A stretch of 11,862 nucleotides of DNA, taken from Verrucomicrobiota bacterium. GTDB taxonomy: Bacteria; Verrucomicrobiota; Verrucomicrobiia; Opitutales; Opitutaceae. The notes under the pieces are model-generated. The model made no database searches and was not told where the DNA came from. It saw nothing but the letters and a program-made list of their open reading frames with translations. The stretch spans positions 1 through 11,862 of the forward strand of contig JAEXPQ010000309.1 in NCBI GenBank assembly GCA_023446735.1. Direction: 5' to 3'. Every line of letters begins with the position of its first letter. Position 1 is the stretch's first letter. This document shows, in pieces, positions 5,851-11,862 of the stretch. Both the position numbers and the translations under genes were made by a program.

Positions 5851-7854
5851 ATGAATCTGCCGTCCTTGCTCGATGTCGCCATCGGCCTTGTGCTGATGTT
5901 CTTCCTCCTCTCCACGCTCGGCTCCGTCCTCGTCGAGCTCCTCGCTGCCCTCCGCAAATGGCGCAACCGCCTCCTGCGGGACTCGGTGGCCGCGCTGGTT
6001 GAGGCACCGCTGGTGCTCTCGTTTTGGGGACATCCCTTGCTCCGCCCCCTCTTCGAAGAACAGCCCCTCGCCGACTGCGACGACCAGGAGGGCCTCTGGT
6101 CCCGGGTGAAGTGCGCCTCCCGGAAAACCGGGGCCTATATCCTGCCGAAATCCGCCGCCCCCGCCTACCTCGACTCCAGTCTCTTCGCCACGGTCGTGCT
6201 CGATCTGGCCAGCGGCCAGGGACGAGCGGGCCGCATCCCCCCGACGGCGGCCGCGTGGGAGCATACGATCCGCACCCATCTGCCCAGCAGCCCGGGCGCC
6301 AACAACGACTTGCAGGACCGCCTGCTGGCCCTGCTCCGCCAGGTTCCGCCCGAGGCGACGGAATTCACCACCGCGTTCAAGGCCGAGATCGTGCGCTGGT
6401 TCGACGAAGCCATGAAACGTACCAGCGGCGAATACCGCCGGTTGGTGCAGCGCGCGCTGTTGTTCGTCGGCCTCGGACTCGCCCTCGCCCTGAACTGCGA
6501 CGCGATCCGGATCGCCTACGTGCTCTACCAGAATCCCTCGCTACGCGAGCAGGTGGCCCAGCAGGCCGCGACACTGGTCCGCGAAACGCCCCCAACCACC
6601 GCTCCCGCGGGCGACACGACCGTCGCCGCGCTGCGCGCCGATCTCCAGGGCAACGTGCGTCAGCTCCGCGACCTCACGAAGGTCGGCTTCCCCATCGGCT
6701 GGATGCCCGAGACGGAGGACAACTTCATCTACCTGAAGAATTCGGATACCGGCGGGGAGCCCGGCCTCACCTCCTATCTCGCGAAAATCGGCGGCCTGCT
6801 CGCCAGCGCTCTGGCCGTCTGTCTCGGCGCCCCCTTCTGGTTCGATCTGCTCGGCCGGCTCGTGAAGCTCCGCTCGGCCGCCGGCGCCGAGGCCGAGAAG
6901 CCGAAGAGTCCCACCGAGGGCTCCACCCCGGCGCCCGCCTCCGCCAACGCCGCGAACGCGGGGCCGCTCAACGCGCTCCATGGCGCCGCCGCGGCGCGGC
7001 CCCTGCCACCGCTGCTCGATGCCCTCGTCGATCCCCGCACCGAGTTCTCCGCCGCCCGGGCCTATTGGCTCGGGATGGCCGCCGACAAGGCCTACCTCGA
7101 ACCTCCGGCGGTGGAAGGATGGTTCGCCGAACAGGGGCTCGCGCTCGCCGCACCGCCGCTGCGCGACCCGAAGACCGGCACCGAGGCCTATCTCGCGGTC
7201 GGCGCCGGCGTCGCCGTGCTCGCGTTCCGCGGGACCGAGCCGAGCGTCCTGCGCGACTGGATCACCGATGCGAAAGCAGCCATGCAAGACGGCGCGGCAC
7301 TCGGGCTGCCCGGCCGCCTGCACCGCGGTTTCGCGGAGGCGTTCGCGAGCATCCAGACCTCGCTCGACGAGGCCGTGGAACACCTCGCACAACAGGGGGT
7401 GATGCTCCACGTCACCGGCCACAGCCTTGGCGGAGCGCTGGCGACGCTGGCCGCCGCCTACCTCGCCCGCCGGCACGAGTTTCCCGTGCACAGCGTCCAC
7501 ACGTTCGGCAGCCCGCGCGTGGGCGACTCCGCCTTCGTCGGATACTTCGACACCGAGTTCGCCGGACGCGCCTACCGCATCGTCAACAACGAGGACCTCG
7601 TCACCCGGGTGCCGCCCCGCCGCCTGCCACTGCCCGGCCACGCCGAGCCCGTCCGCTACGAGCATGTCGGCGCGATGGTCTACATCGACGACCGCGGTCA
7701 GCTCCAACGCGACATCGGCTACTGGTGTCGTTTCCTCAACTTCGCAACCAACGCGCTCGAGGACTTCAAGAAGGCCGCCGCCACCACCGTACGAGACCAT
7801 AGCATGAAGCTCTACTGCGGCTTCCTCGAGAAGTCCGCCCGTTCCCCGCGCTGA
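5851..7854 (+). CDS. Membrane-anchored class 3 lipase (Lipase_3) fused to an N-terminal membrane module
   Basis: The product has 667 residues in two parts. The N-terminal part (1-345) has transmembrane segments at about 7-32, 203-225 and 310-333. It carries conserved-looking phrases WFDEAMKRTSGEYRR (183-197), FPIGW (280-284) and GAPFWFDLL (326-334). I recall these from a widespread family of uncharacterised membrane proteins. A proline/alanine-rich linker (about 345-380) leads to an alpha/beta hydrolase domain of the class 3 lipase type. AVLAFRGTE (455-463) forms the oxyanion region. GHSLGGALATL (523-533) gives nucleophile S525, IVNNEDLVTRVPP (577-589) gives D582, and DHSMKLYCGFL (649-659) gives probable H650; H605 in YEHVG is the alternative. 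It should hydrolyse acyl esters of lipids near the membrane. The side of the membrane is not certain. The 953-aa gene follows 202 bp later in the same direction. Confidence 0.87.
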   Translation: MNLPSLLDVAIGLVLMFFLLSTLGSVLVELLAALRKWRNRLLRDSVAALVEAPLVLSFWGHPLLRPLFEEQPLADCDDQEGLWSRVKCASRKTGAYILPKSAAPAYLDSSLFATVVLDLASGQGRAGRIPPTAAAWEHTIRTHLPSSPGANNDLQDRLLALLRQVPPEATEFTTAFKAEIVRWFDEAMKRTSGEYRRLVQRALLFVGLGLALALNCDAIRIAYVLYQNPSLREQVAQQAATLVRETPPTTAPAGDTTVAALRADLQGNVRQLRDLTKVGFPIGWMPETEDNFIYLKNSDTGGEPGLTSYLAKIGGLLASALAVCLGAPFWFDLLGRLVKLRSAAGAEAEKPKSPTEGSTPAPASANAANAGPLNALHGAAAARPLPPLLDALVDPRTEFSAARAYWLGMAADKAYLEPPAVEGWFAEQGLALAAPPLRDPKTGTEAYLAVGAGVAVLAFRGTEPSVLRDWITDAKAAMQDGAALGLPGRLHRGFAEAFASIQTSLDEAVEHLAQQGVMLHVTGHSLGGALATLAAAYLARRHEFPVHSVHTFGSPRVGDSAFVGYFDTEFAGRAYRIVNNEDLVTRVPPRRLPLPGHAEPVRYEHVGAMVYIDDRGQLQRDIGYWCRFLNFATNALEDFKKAAATTVRDHSMKLYCGFLEKSARSPR

Positions 7855-8056
7855 CGCTCCCGCCGCGGGCGCCGCCGCCCTCGCCCGATCGCCGCTTCCG
7901 TACCGCCGCCGTCCCCAGGGCTCCCGCACCGGGCCGCCTTCCCCGCGCCGCCGGGGCCGCCGTTTCTCTCCCAGCGCCACCCCCACACGCGCCTGCCGCG
8001 GCCCCGGCCGCACCCGCCCTCTCCCACGCCAACCGTCCGCTCGTTCGTACTCAGCC
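7855..8056. other. C-rich, A-poor gap between the lipase gene and the 953-aa gene
   Basis: This 202-bp stretch is dominated by C and CG on the plus strand, with very few A. It has no clear terminator, promoter or Shine-Dalgarno sequence before the ATG at 8057. The gap is too long to prove an operon and too featureless to exclude one. The marked strand bias sets it apart from the flanking coding DNA. Confidence 0.4.
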
Positions 8057-10918
8057 ATGAACATCATCATCACACCCGATGCCCTGAAGAACGCATTCCC
8101 GGCCCCGGCCGGAAACGTGCAAGTCGAGATCGACCACTGGCAGGATGCCCTGCTCAACGACCGGCCCTTGGGCGAGTCGAGCGGCGATCTCGCCCGGGCC
8201 GACCTCACGACTCCCGGCAACGGCAAGCCGGCGGAGATCGGGACCTTCAACAAGCTGAAGCTCTCGCTCGGCGGCCACGCCGAGCTCCGCACTGCGGTCG
8301 CCGTGGTGTCCGCGTCCGATCTCGGCGAACACACCCTCACCAAACCCTTCGTGACCGCGAAACTGCTGCCTGCGAACGCGCTCGCCCCCGGGGAGATCTA
8401 CCTCGTCTGGTCCGCCTCGGCCGCGGCTGCGCTCGCGGCAGGTGCAGCCGGCCCAGTTGGTATCGCCCAGGTCGGGCTCGGACTGAACACGGAGGGCGAC
8501 TGCGAACTGCTGCGGCTGGTGAAACTTCCCGGAGCGACCGGGACCCGCACCGCGCTGACGAAGTTCTTCGCGGAACTCCGCTGGCCCCTCGCGATCCCAT
8601 CCGCGGCCAACCTCGACGGCTTCGCCGAAGTCGTATCGCTCGCCTACCGGGGCAAGTTGAAGCTCTCCGCCTCAATCGGCGCCGGCTACGAGTTCGGCGG
8701 CGCGAAAGGCTTCGAGCTGGGCCAGCTGTCGCCACGAATTTCTTACCGTGTGGCCGCCAAGGCGGCGCTCGACGTGGGCTTCACGGTGGGCGGCGCGTTC
8801 CGCTGCTCCCTCGCGCAAGGCACCATGCCCGGCTGGATCCGATTGCAGGTCGCGCGGGAGAAACAAGTCGGGCGGACGCTCGGCCTGGGTCTGGATCTGG
8901 AGGCGACCCACTCGCTGGCCGGTGTCCCCGAGCAGGTCGACGAACTGATCGACGGCCTCCTCGGACTGAACATCGGTACCGCCCTCGATCATCTCGCGGC
9001 CATCGCGGAGACGAAGGACTTCGCCGGTGCCGCCGCGTCGCTGCGCGAGAAGTTCGGCGATTTCGCCGAACGTAAGGTATCCGAGCTGCTGGCGCCCCTG
9101 CTGAAACAGACGTTCGCCCTCCCGAACTACCACCAGTTCCAGGCCACCGCCGCACGGCTGATCGCGGCCCGCGATCGGATCGATGGCAGTGTCGAGCTCC
9201 TGGTGGACCGCCTCGGGGCGGAACAAAAGAAGATCGTCGCTTTCATCGATCAGAAACTGCTCGGGATCCAGTCAGCAGCGGACCTCGCCGCCCTCACCGA
9301 CCACGCGGTGTGGCAGACGCTGGTCGATCTCGCAGGGGATACCCTGATCGACGCCATCCAGAGCACGGCCGCCTTCCAGCAGCTCAAGGCGAAGATCCAG
9401 CAAGCGCGGGATGTGATCGCCACCCCGGAGGTCGGCGAGCTCCTGCAGTTCTGGCACGACCTCGAAGCCAAGGCCGGCGTGACCCGTCTGGCCGGAGCGC
9501 TCGCCGTGGCCGCCGATCCCGTCGCGATGCAGCAGTGCCTCGCCGGCGCCGCACGCCAGGCGGCGGAGTCGATCTTCGACTTCGTGACCACCCAGCTCGA
9601 CACCTCGCCGGCCGGCCAGGCGCTTTTCGCCCGCGTGAAACGCGACGCCCAGCAACTCCTCGTCTGGCGCGGGAAACTGGAGGCGGCACTCAAGAAGGCC
9701 CGGGAAGGGAAGTTCCGCGCCGCCCTAAGCGCCAAGTTCGCGAGCAGCGACGAAGAGCGGCTCCTGCTCGACCTGGAGTTCGATCCAAGCGCCGCTAATG
9801 GCGCCGACCTGCTGCGCAACGCCCTTCGCGGCGACCTGGAGGGAGCACTCGCCGCCGCCGGCACGGGACCGGTCCGCGTCCTCGGCGGCTCCCTGCGCGA
9901 GGTGCAGACCGAGACGCGCTCGCTCGCCATCGCCGCGCTCGGGTGGACCGGCAGCGCGGTCGGCCGGGTCGAGCAGTTGGTCCGAACGGAGATCGCTCAG
10001 GACGACTCGGGCGTCGTCTACCTGTTCTCGATCGAGACGAGCTACGTCCAAGAGAACAAACGCAACCTCGAGCAGACGAAGGTGCAGTTCCTCCTGTCCG
10101 CGACCGGGGAAGGGTCCGGTCCCGCGAACGATCTCGTCCTGCGCGTCGTGAAGGGGTTGGCGATGAAGTACTCGATCACCCACGACGACCCGGCGACGAC
10201 CTCCGAGGAGATGCGAGAGTATCTGCAGTTCGCCGCCGACCTCGGCTTCTTCGGCCTCGGCACCGGACTCGAGGACTACCTTGCGCAACTCGCCTCCGAC
10301 TTCCCCGCCGGGCTCGGCAAGGTCCGGGTCTCGTACTCGGTTCAGCACGATCCGGAGGCGCTCCTGAAGCTGTTCTACGACGCGGAGACCGACCCGCTCC
10401 TCGCCTTGGCTCGCCAATCCGTGCGGCGCTACTTCGGCCAACGTGCGGCGCGCAACCGGAAGGCCCGGGAGACGGTCGCGATGTACCTCGACTCCGTAAC
10501 GATCAAGAAAGATCACACGAGCATGAACAGGTCGGCCGACGGAGTGAACCGCGCCAAGGCGATCGTCGTGACGACGGCGGGCAAGAAATTCTATCCGCCG
10601 GAGTTGCCGATCCTCGGCTGGTGGGAGGAGGAGCAGGCGTTCTTGGCCGCCCTCCGCAGCCTCGATGCGGCCCTTTCGCCCGGCAACACCGCGAAAGAAC
10701 TGAAGGAGGCCGCGCTGGCCCTTTGCCGAGTACCGAAAGGCCGGCCGGTCTTCGGCACCCCGTTCTGGTCGGAGAACGTATTCTTCCTCGCGCTCGATGC
10801 CCTCGTCGGCGAGGTCTACCCGCCCGGTCGCCGCGCGCTCCTGACACTCGACATTCAGCCCCCCGGTGCCGCCGCACCGGTCGTCCGCCTCCTGCCCCTA
10901 CCAAGAACCGCAGGCTGA
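8057..10918 (+). CDS. Large protein of unknown function (953 aa)
   Basis: This is a long frame with codon use like its neighbours and balanced protein composition, so it is very likely a real gene. I do not recognise the family. There is no signal peptide and no membrane segment, so the product is probably cytoplasmic or exported by another route. Residues 1-190 look mixed alpha/beta, with an Ala-rich stretch at 119-132. Residues about 197-285 are glycine-rich and strand-like (LKLSASIGAGYEFGGAKGFE). Residues about 290-560 are predicted to be long helices, some amphipathic and possibly coiled coil. Residues 560-953 are mixed, with VVYLFSIETSYVQENKRN (653-670), a strand-rich stretch, and a tryptophan-rich phrase ILGWWEEEQAFL (852-863). 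No catalytic motif, nucleotide-binding loop or metal site stands out. It follows the lipase fusion in the same direction, so a shared role is possible but unproven. No good Shine-Dalgarno sequence precedes the start. Confidence 0.8.
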   Translation: MNIIITPDALKNAFPAPAGNVQVEIDHWQDALLNDRPLGESSGDLARADLTTPGNGKPAEIGTFNKLKLSLGGHAELRTAVAVVSASDLGEHTLTKPFVTAKLLPANALAPGEIYLVWSASAAAALAAGAAGPVGIAQVGLGLNTEGDCELLRLVKLPGATGTRTALTKFFAELRWPLAIPSAANLDGFAEVVSLAYRGKLKLSASIGAGYEFGGAKGFELGQLSPRISYRVAAKAALDVGFTVGGAFRCSLAQGTMPGWIRLQVAREKQVGRTLGLGLDLEATHSLAGVPEQVDELIDGLLGLNIGTALDHLAAIAETKDFAGAAASLREKFGDFAERKVSELLAPLLKQTFALPNYHQFQATAARLIAARDRIDGSVELLVDRLGAEQKKIVAFIDQKLLGIQSAADLAALTDHAVWQTLVDLAGDTLIDAIQSTAAFQQLKAKIQQARDVIATPEVGELLQFWHDLEAKAGVTRLAGALAVAADPVAMQQCLAGAARQAAESIFDFVTTQLDTSPAGQALFARVKRDAQQLLVWRGKLEAALKKAREGKFRAALSAKFASSDEERLLLDLEFDPSAANGADLLRNALRGDLEGALAAAGTGPVRVLGGSLREVQTETRSLAIAALGWTGSAVGRVEQLVRTEIAQDDSGVVYLFSIETSYVQENKRNLEQTKVQFLLSATGEGSGPANDLVLRVVKGLAMKYSITHDDPATTSEEMREYLQFAADLGFFGLGTGLEDYLAQLASDFPAGLGKVRVSYSVQHDPEALLKLFYDAETDPLLALARQSVRRYFGQRAARNRKARETVAMYLDSVTIKKDHTSMNRSADGVNRAKAIVVTTAGKKFYPPELPILGWWEEEQAFLAALRSLDAALSPGNTAKELKEAALALCRVPKGRPVFGTPFWSENVFFLALDALVGEVYPPGRRALLTLDIQPPGAAAPVVRLLPLPRTAG

Positions 10919-10929
10919 GCGGCACGCGG

Positions 10930-10971
10930 GTTCGGAGTTCGGAGTTTGGTGTTTCGAGTTTCGGGCCGCGG
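10930..10971. repeat. Degenerate heptanucleotide array, copy A (6 units)
   Basis: Six in-phase 7-nt units: GTTCGGA, GTTCGGA, GTTTGGT, GTTTCGA, GTTTCGG, GCCGCGG. The array begins 11 bp after the stop of the 953-aa gene and leads directly to the first hairpin of module A. Confidence 0.8.
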
Positions 10972-10976
10972 AGTAG

Positions 10977-11155
10977 CGGAAGCGTCTCGCTTCCGAAGCG
11001 CGGTGACGGTCTCCGTCGCAGCTGGAGCGCGCAGCGCTTCAGCTGCCGGTCCCGTGTCGGTGAACCGCTGATGCACATCGACGCTAATCTGGAACCAGCA
11101 GAGGCCCGGAACGGATCAGACATTTGACCACGGATGGCGCGGATGACGCGGATTC
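10977..11155. repeat. Structured composite repeat module, copy A
   Basis: In order this holds four parts. Hairpin 1 (10977-10995) is CGGAAGCG-TCT-CGCTTCCG, a perfect 8-bp stem. Hairpin 2 (11018-11046) has a 13-bp stem with one G.T pair and loop GCA, core GCTGGAGCGC / GCGCTTCAGC. Hairpin 3 (11058-11070) is CGGTG-AAC-CGCTG, five pairs including two wobbles. Last comes a GACATTTGACC box (11119-11129) running into three CRCGGATNN nonamers (11129-11155). The same order, with diverged sequence, occurs again at 11342-11525. No reading frame explains it. Confidence 0.85.
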
Positions 11156-11169
11156 CGGGCCGCCGTGAT

Positions 11170-11254
11170 CGTTCTCGTTCTCCTACTCATTCTCGTTCTC
11201 TCGTCTCCGTCCCTTTCCTGCTCCTGCTCCTGCTCGTGCTCGTGCTCGTGCTCG
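11170..11254. repeat. Hexanucleotide pyrimidine-rich tracts between the two modules
   Basis: Two hexamer arrays occur: five units at 11170-11199 (CGTTCT, CGTTCT, CCTACT, CATTCT, CGTTCT) and six units at 11219-11254 (TGCTCC twice, TGCTCG four times). Both have C/T on the plus strand. Their translation gives only low-complexity Leu/Val or Ser/Cys runs. Confidence 0.85.
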
Positions 11255-11260
11255 CGCCGG

Positions 11261-11344
11261 GTTCAGGGTTCCGGGTTCAGAGTTCAGAGTTCAGGGTTAC
11301 AGCAGGGGAGTTTCGGGTTTCAGGTTTCGAGTTCCGGGTGGCGG
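11261..11344. repeat. Degenerate heptanucleotide array, copy B (12 units)
   Basis: Twelve in-phase 7-nt units run without any phase slip. Most start with GTT, for example GTTCAGG, GTTCAGA (twice), GTTTCGG, GTTTCGA and GTTCCGG; only CAGGGGA and GTGGCGG depart clearly. The array ends at the start of hairpin 1 of module B, just as array A precedes module A. Confidence 0.9.
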
Positions 11345-11525
11345 AAGCGTCTCGCTTTCGATCCGTGTTCGCCTTCTCCCCGTAGCTGGAGCGCGCAGCG
11401 CTTCGGTCGCCGCTCTCCGGATTCAGTGAACCACTGATGCATGCTCAGCGACGCTGAACCCCCAAGGCGCAAGCACGACCACAGACCGGACATTTGACCG
11501 CGGATTGCACGGATCGCACGGATTC
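11342..11525. repeat. Structured composite repeat module, copy B
   Basis: This has the same order as copy A. Hairpin 1 (11342-11360) is CGGAAGCG-TCT-CGCTTTCG, with one G.T pair. Hairpin 2 (11385-11407) has core GCTGGAGCGC-GCA-GCGCTTCGGT, where three pairs are wobbles. Hairpin 3 (11424-11436) is CAGTG-AAC-CACTG, five Watson-Crick pairs. GGACATTTGACC (11488-11499) and three nonamers (11499-11525) follow. An extra short palindrome TCAGCG-A-CGCTGA (11445-11457) occurs only here. Confidence 0.85.
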
Positions 11526-11588
11526 CGAAGCGACGTCTCTGTGGGCTCAGTGCCTTCAGTGGTCACGCCGTCCTCCGTCACCTGTTAC
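11526..11588. other. Degenerate low-complexity spacer
   Basis: On the minus strand, about 11536-11563 reads GACCACTGAAGGCACTGAG then CCCACAGAGA. This resembles the dispersed ACCACAGAGGCACAGAG-type intergenic repeats seen in many bacterial genomes. No gene is visible. Confidence 0.35.
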
Positions 11589-11862
11589 TTAGGCACCTGT
11601 CACTTGCCACTTCCGCTCCTCCGCCATCTGTCCTCCGTCGTCCACCCGCCGCTCACCGACCACCGGCAACGGCCCACCGGTTACCGTCACCCGTCCTTCC
11701 ACTTCAACCTTCCACTTCAACCCGCCGGCGGCTTCCGCCGCCCGGTACCACCAGCGTAATGCTTCCCTCGCGCCACTCCGCTCTTGCTCCGCCAATCCCG
11801 TCAGGTACGACTGGATCAGGATGACCGACGCCCCCGCATGCCGGCGCTTGCAATACCCGAGA
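11589..11862 (-). pseudogene. N-terminal fragment of a tyrosine recombinase/integrase, probably broken
   Basis: The minus-strand frame enters from the right edge and gives 90 residues before a TAA. Residues 1-45 (YCKRRHAGASV..SYLTGL..ARE-ALRWWYRAAEAA) match the pattern of the SAM-like, DNA-binding N-terminal domain of phage/integron-type tyrosine recombinases; the ALRWWYRAA helix is especially typical. After residue 46 the protein turns into repetitive K/V/E/G/R sequence from tandem DNA repeats, and then stops. The catalytic core (R..HxxR..Y) is not found downstream. The 13-bp tandem duplication at 11695-11720 is not a multiple of three and lies where the domain resemblance ends, so slippage may have broken the gene. 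It could instead be a spacer-containing linker with a frameshift further on. The start lies outside the window. Confidence 0.5.
11695..11720. repeat. 13-bp perfect tandem duplication
   Basis: CCTTCCACTTCAA occurs twice in a row (11695-11707, 11708-11720) inside the recombinase fragment. It shifts the reading phase between units, so the same DNA is read first as LKWK and then as VEVEG on the minus strand. Confidence 0.9.

Noticed and set aside
5504..6007. Upstream extension of the transporter frame on the minus strand
   Set aside because: The frame is open but overlaps the lipase start. Its translation is low-complexity Arg/Gly-rich sequence, and the hydrophobic domain begins only at 5446.
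6541..8343. A 600-codon minus-strand frame across the lipase and the next gene
   Set aside because: It is a shadow frame crossing two plus-strand genes and is Gly/Arg/Glu-rich with no domain pattern.
11261..11344. Telomere-like or origin (DnaA-box) repeats
   Set aside because: The units vary too much, the window shows no replicon end, and no TTATNCACA boxes or dnaA/dnaN genes are near.
11134..11437. Two overlapping plus-strand frames of 83 and 90 codons
   Set aside because: They are translations of the hexamer and heptamer arrays (LVLVLV, SCSCSC runs) and change phase with the repeat units, so coding is not credible.
10930..11525. CRISPR array
   Set aside because: Units are 6, 7 or 9 nt and contiguous, or modules far longer than CRISPR repeats. 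There are no unique 30-nt spacers and no cas genes.
10977..11525. Integron attC sites
   Set aside because: The hairpins are short and I could not find the paired RYYYAAC/GTTRRRY core sites in the required arrangement, nor gene cassettes between them.

Overview
The window is high-GC DNA with few recognisable Shine-Dalgarno sequences. Its genes include a secreted family GH51 arabinofuranosidase. Spacers are filled with hairpins, C-rich tracts and short-period degenerate repeats. This resembles genomes of the Verrucomicrobiota, most likely near Opitutus (Opitutaceae). That assignment is an inference from gene content and spacer style; there is no rRNA or other phylogenetic marker here.

Layout. 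Positions 2-859 (+) hold the C-terminal 285 residues of a helical-repeat (alpha/alpha-toroid-like) protein of unknown function. A ~400-bp hairpin-rich spacer follows. Next is a secreted GH51 alpha-L-arabinofuranosidase (1256-2818, +), closed by a strong intrinsic terminator (2847-2877). A GNAT acetyltransferase (3078-3629, +) converges on a Na/Pi-cotransporter-family protein with a PhoU-like tail (3824-5446, -); a perfect 12-bp inverted repeat lies between their stop codons. A 400-bp divergent spacer carries a TATAAT box for the transporter and several hairpins. It leads into a membrane-anchored class 3 lipase fusion (5851-7854, +), then a C-rich 202-bp gap, then a 953-aa protein I cannot assign to any family (8057-10918, +). 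The last two genes may form a transcription unit, but nothing in the sequence proves a shared function.

The last 940 bp carry no convincing complete gene and hold the most unusual structure in the window. A composite repeat module is present twice, about 365 bp apart. Each copy has, in order: a degenerate heptanucleotide array (GTTYNRR type), three short hairpins, and a conserved ACATTTGACC box followed by three CRCGGATNN nonamers. Sequence differences between the copies mostly preserve pairing in the stems: one stem shows G.U-to-A-U changes at two positions. Two hexanucleotide tracts lie between the copies. At the right edge, on the minus strand, is what looks like the N-terminal domain of a tyrosine recombinase whose reading frame runs out into tandem-repeat sequence. 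This suggests a decaying mobile or recombination locus next to a dispersed structured-repeat family.
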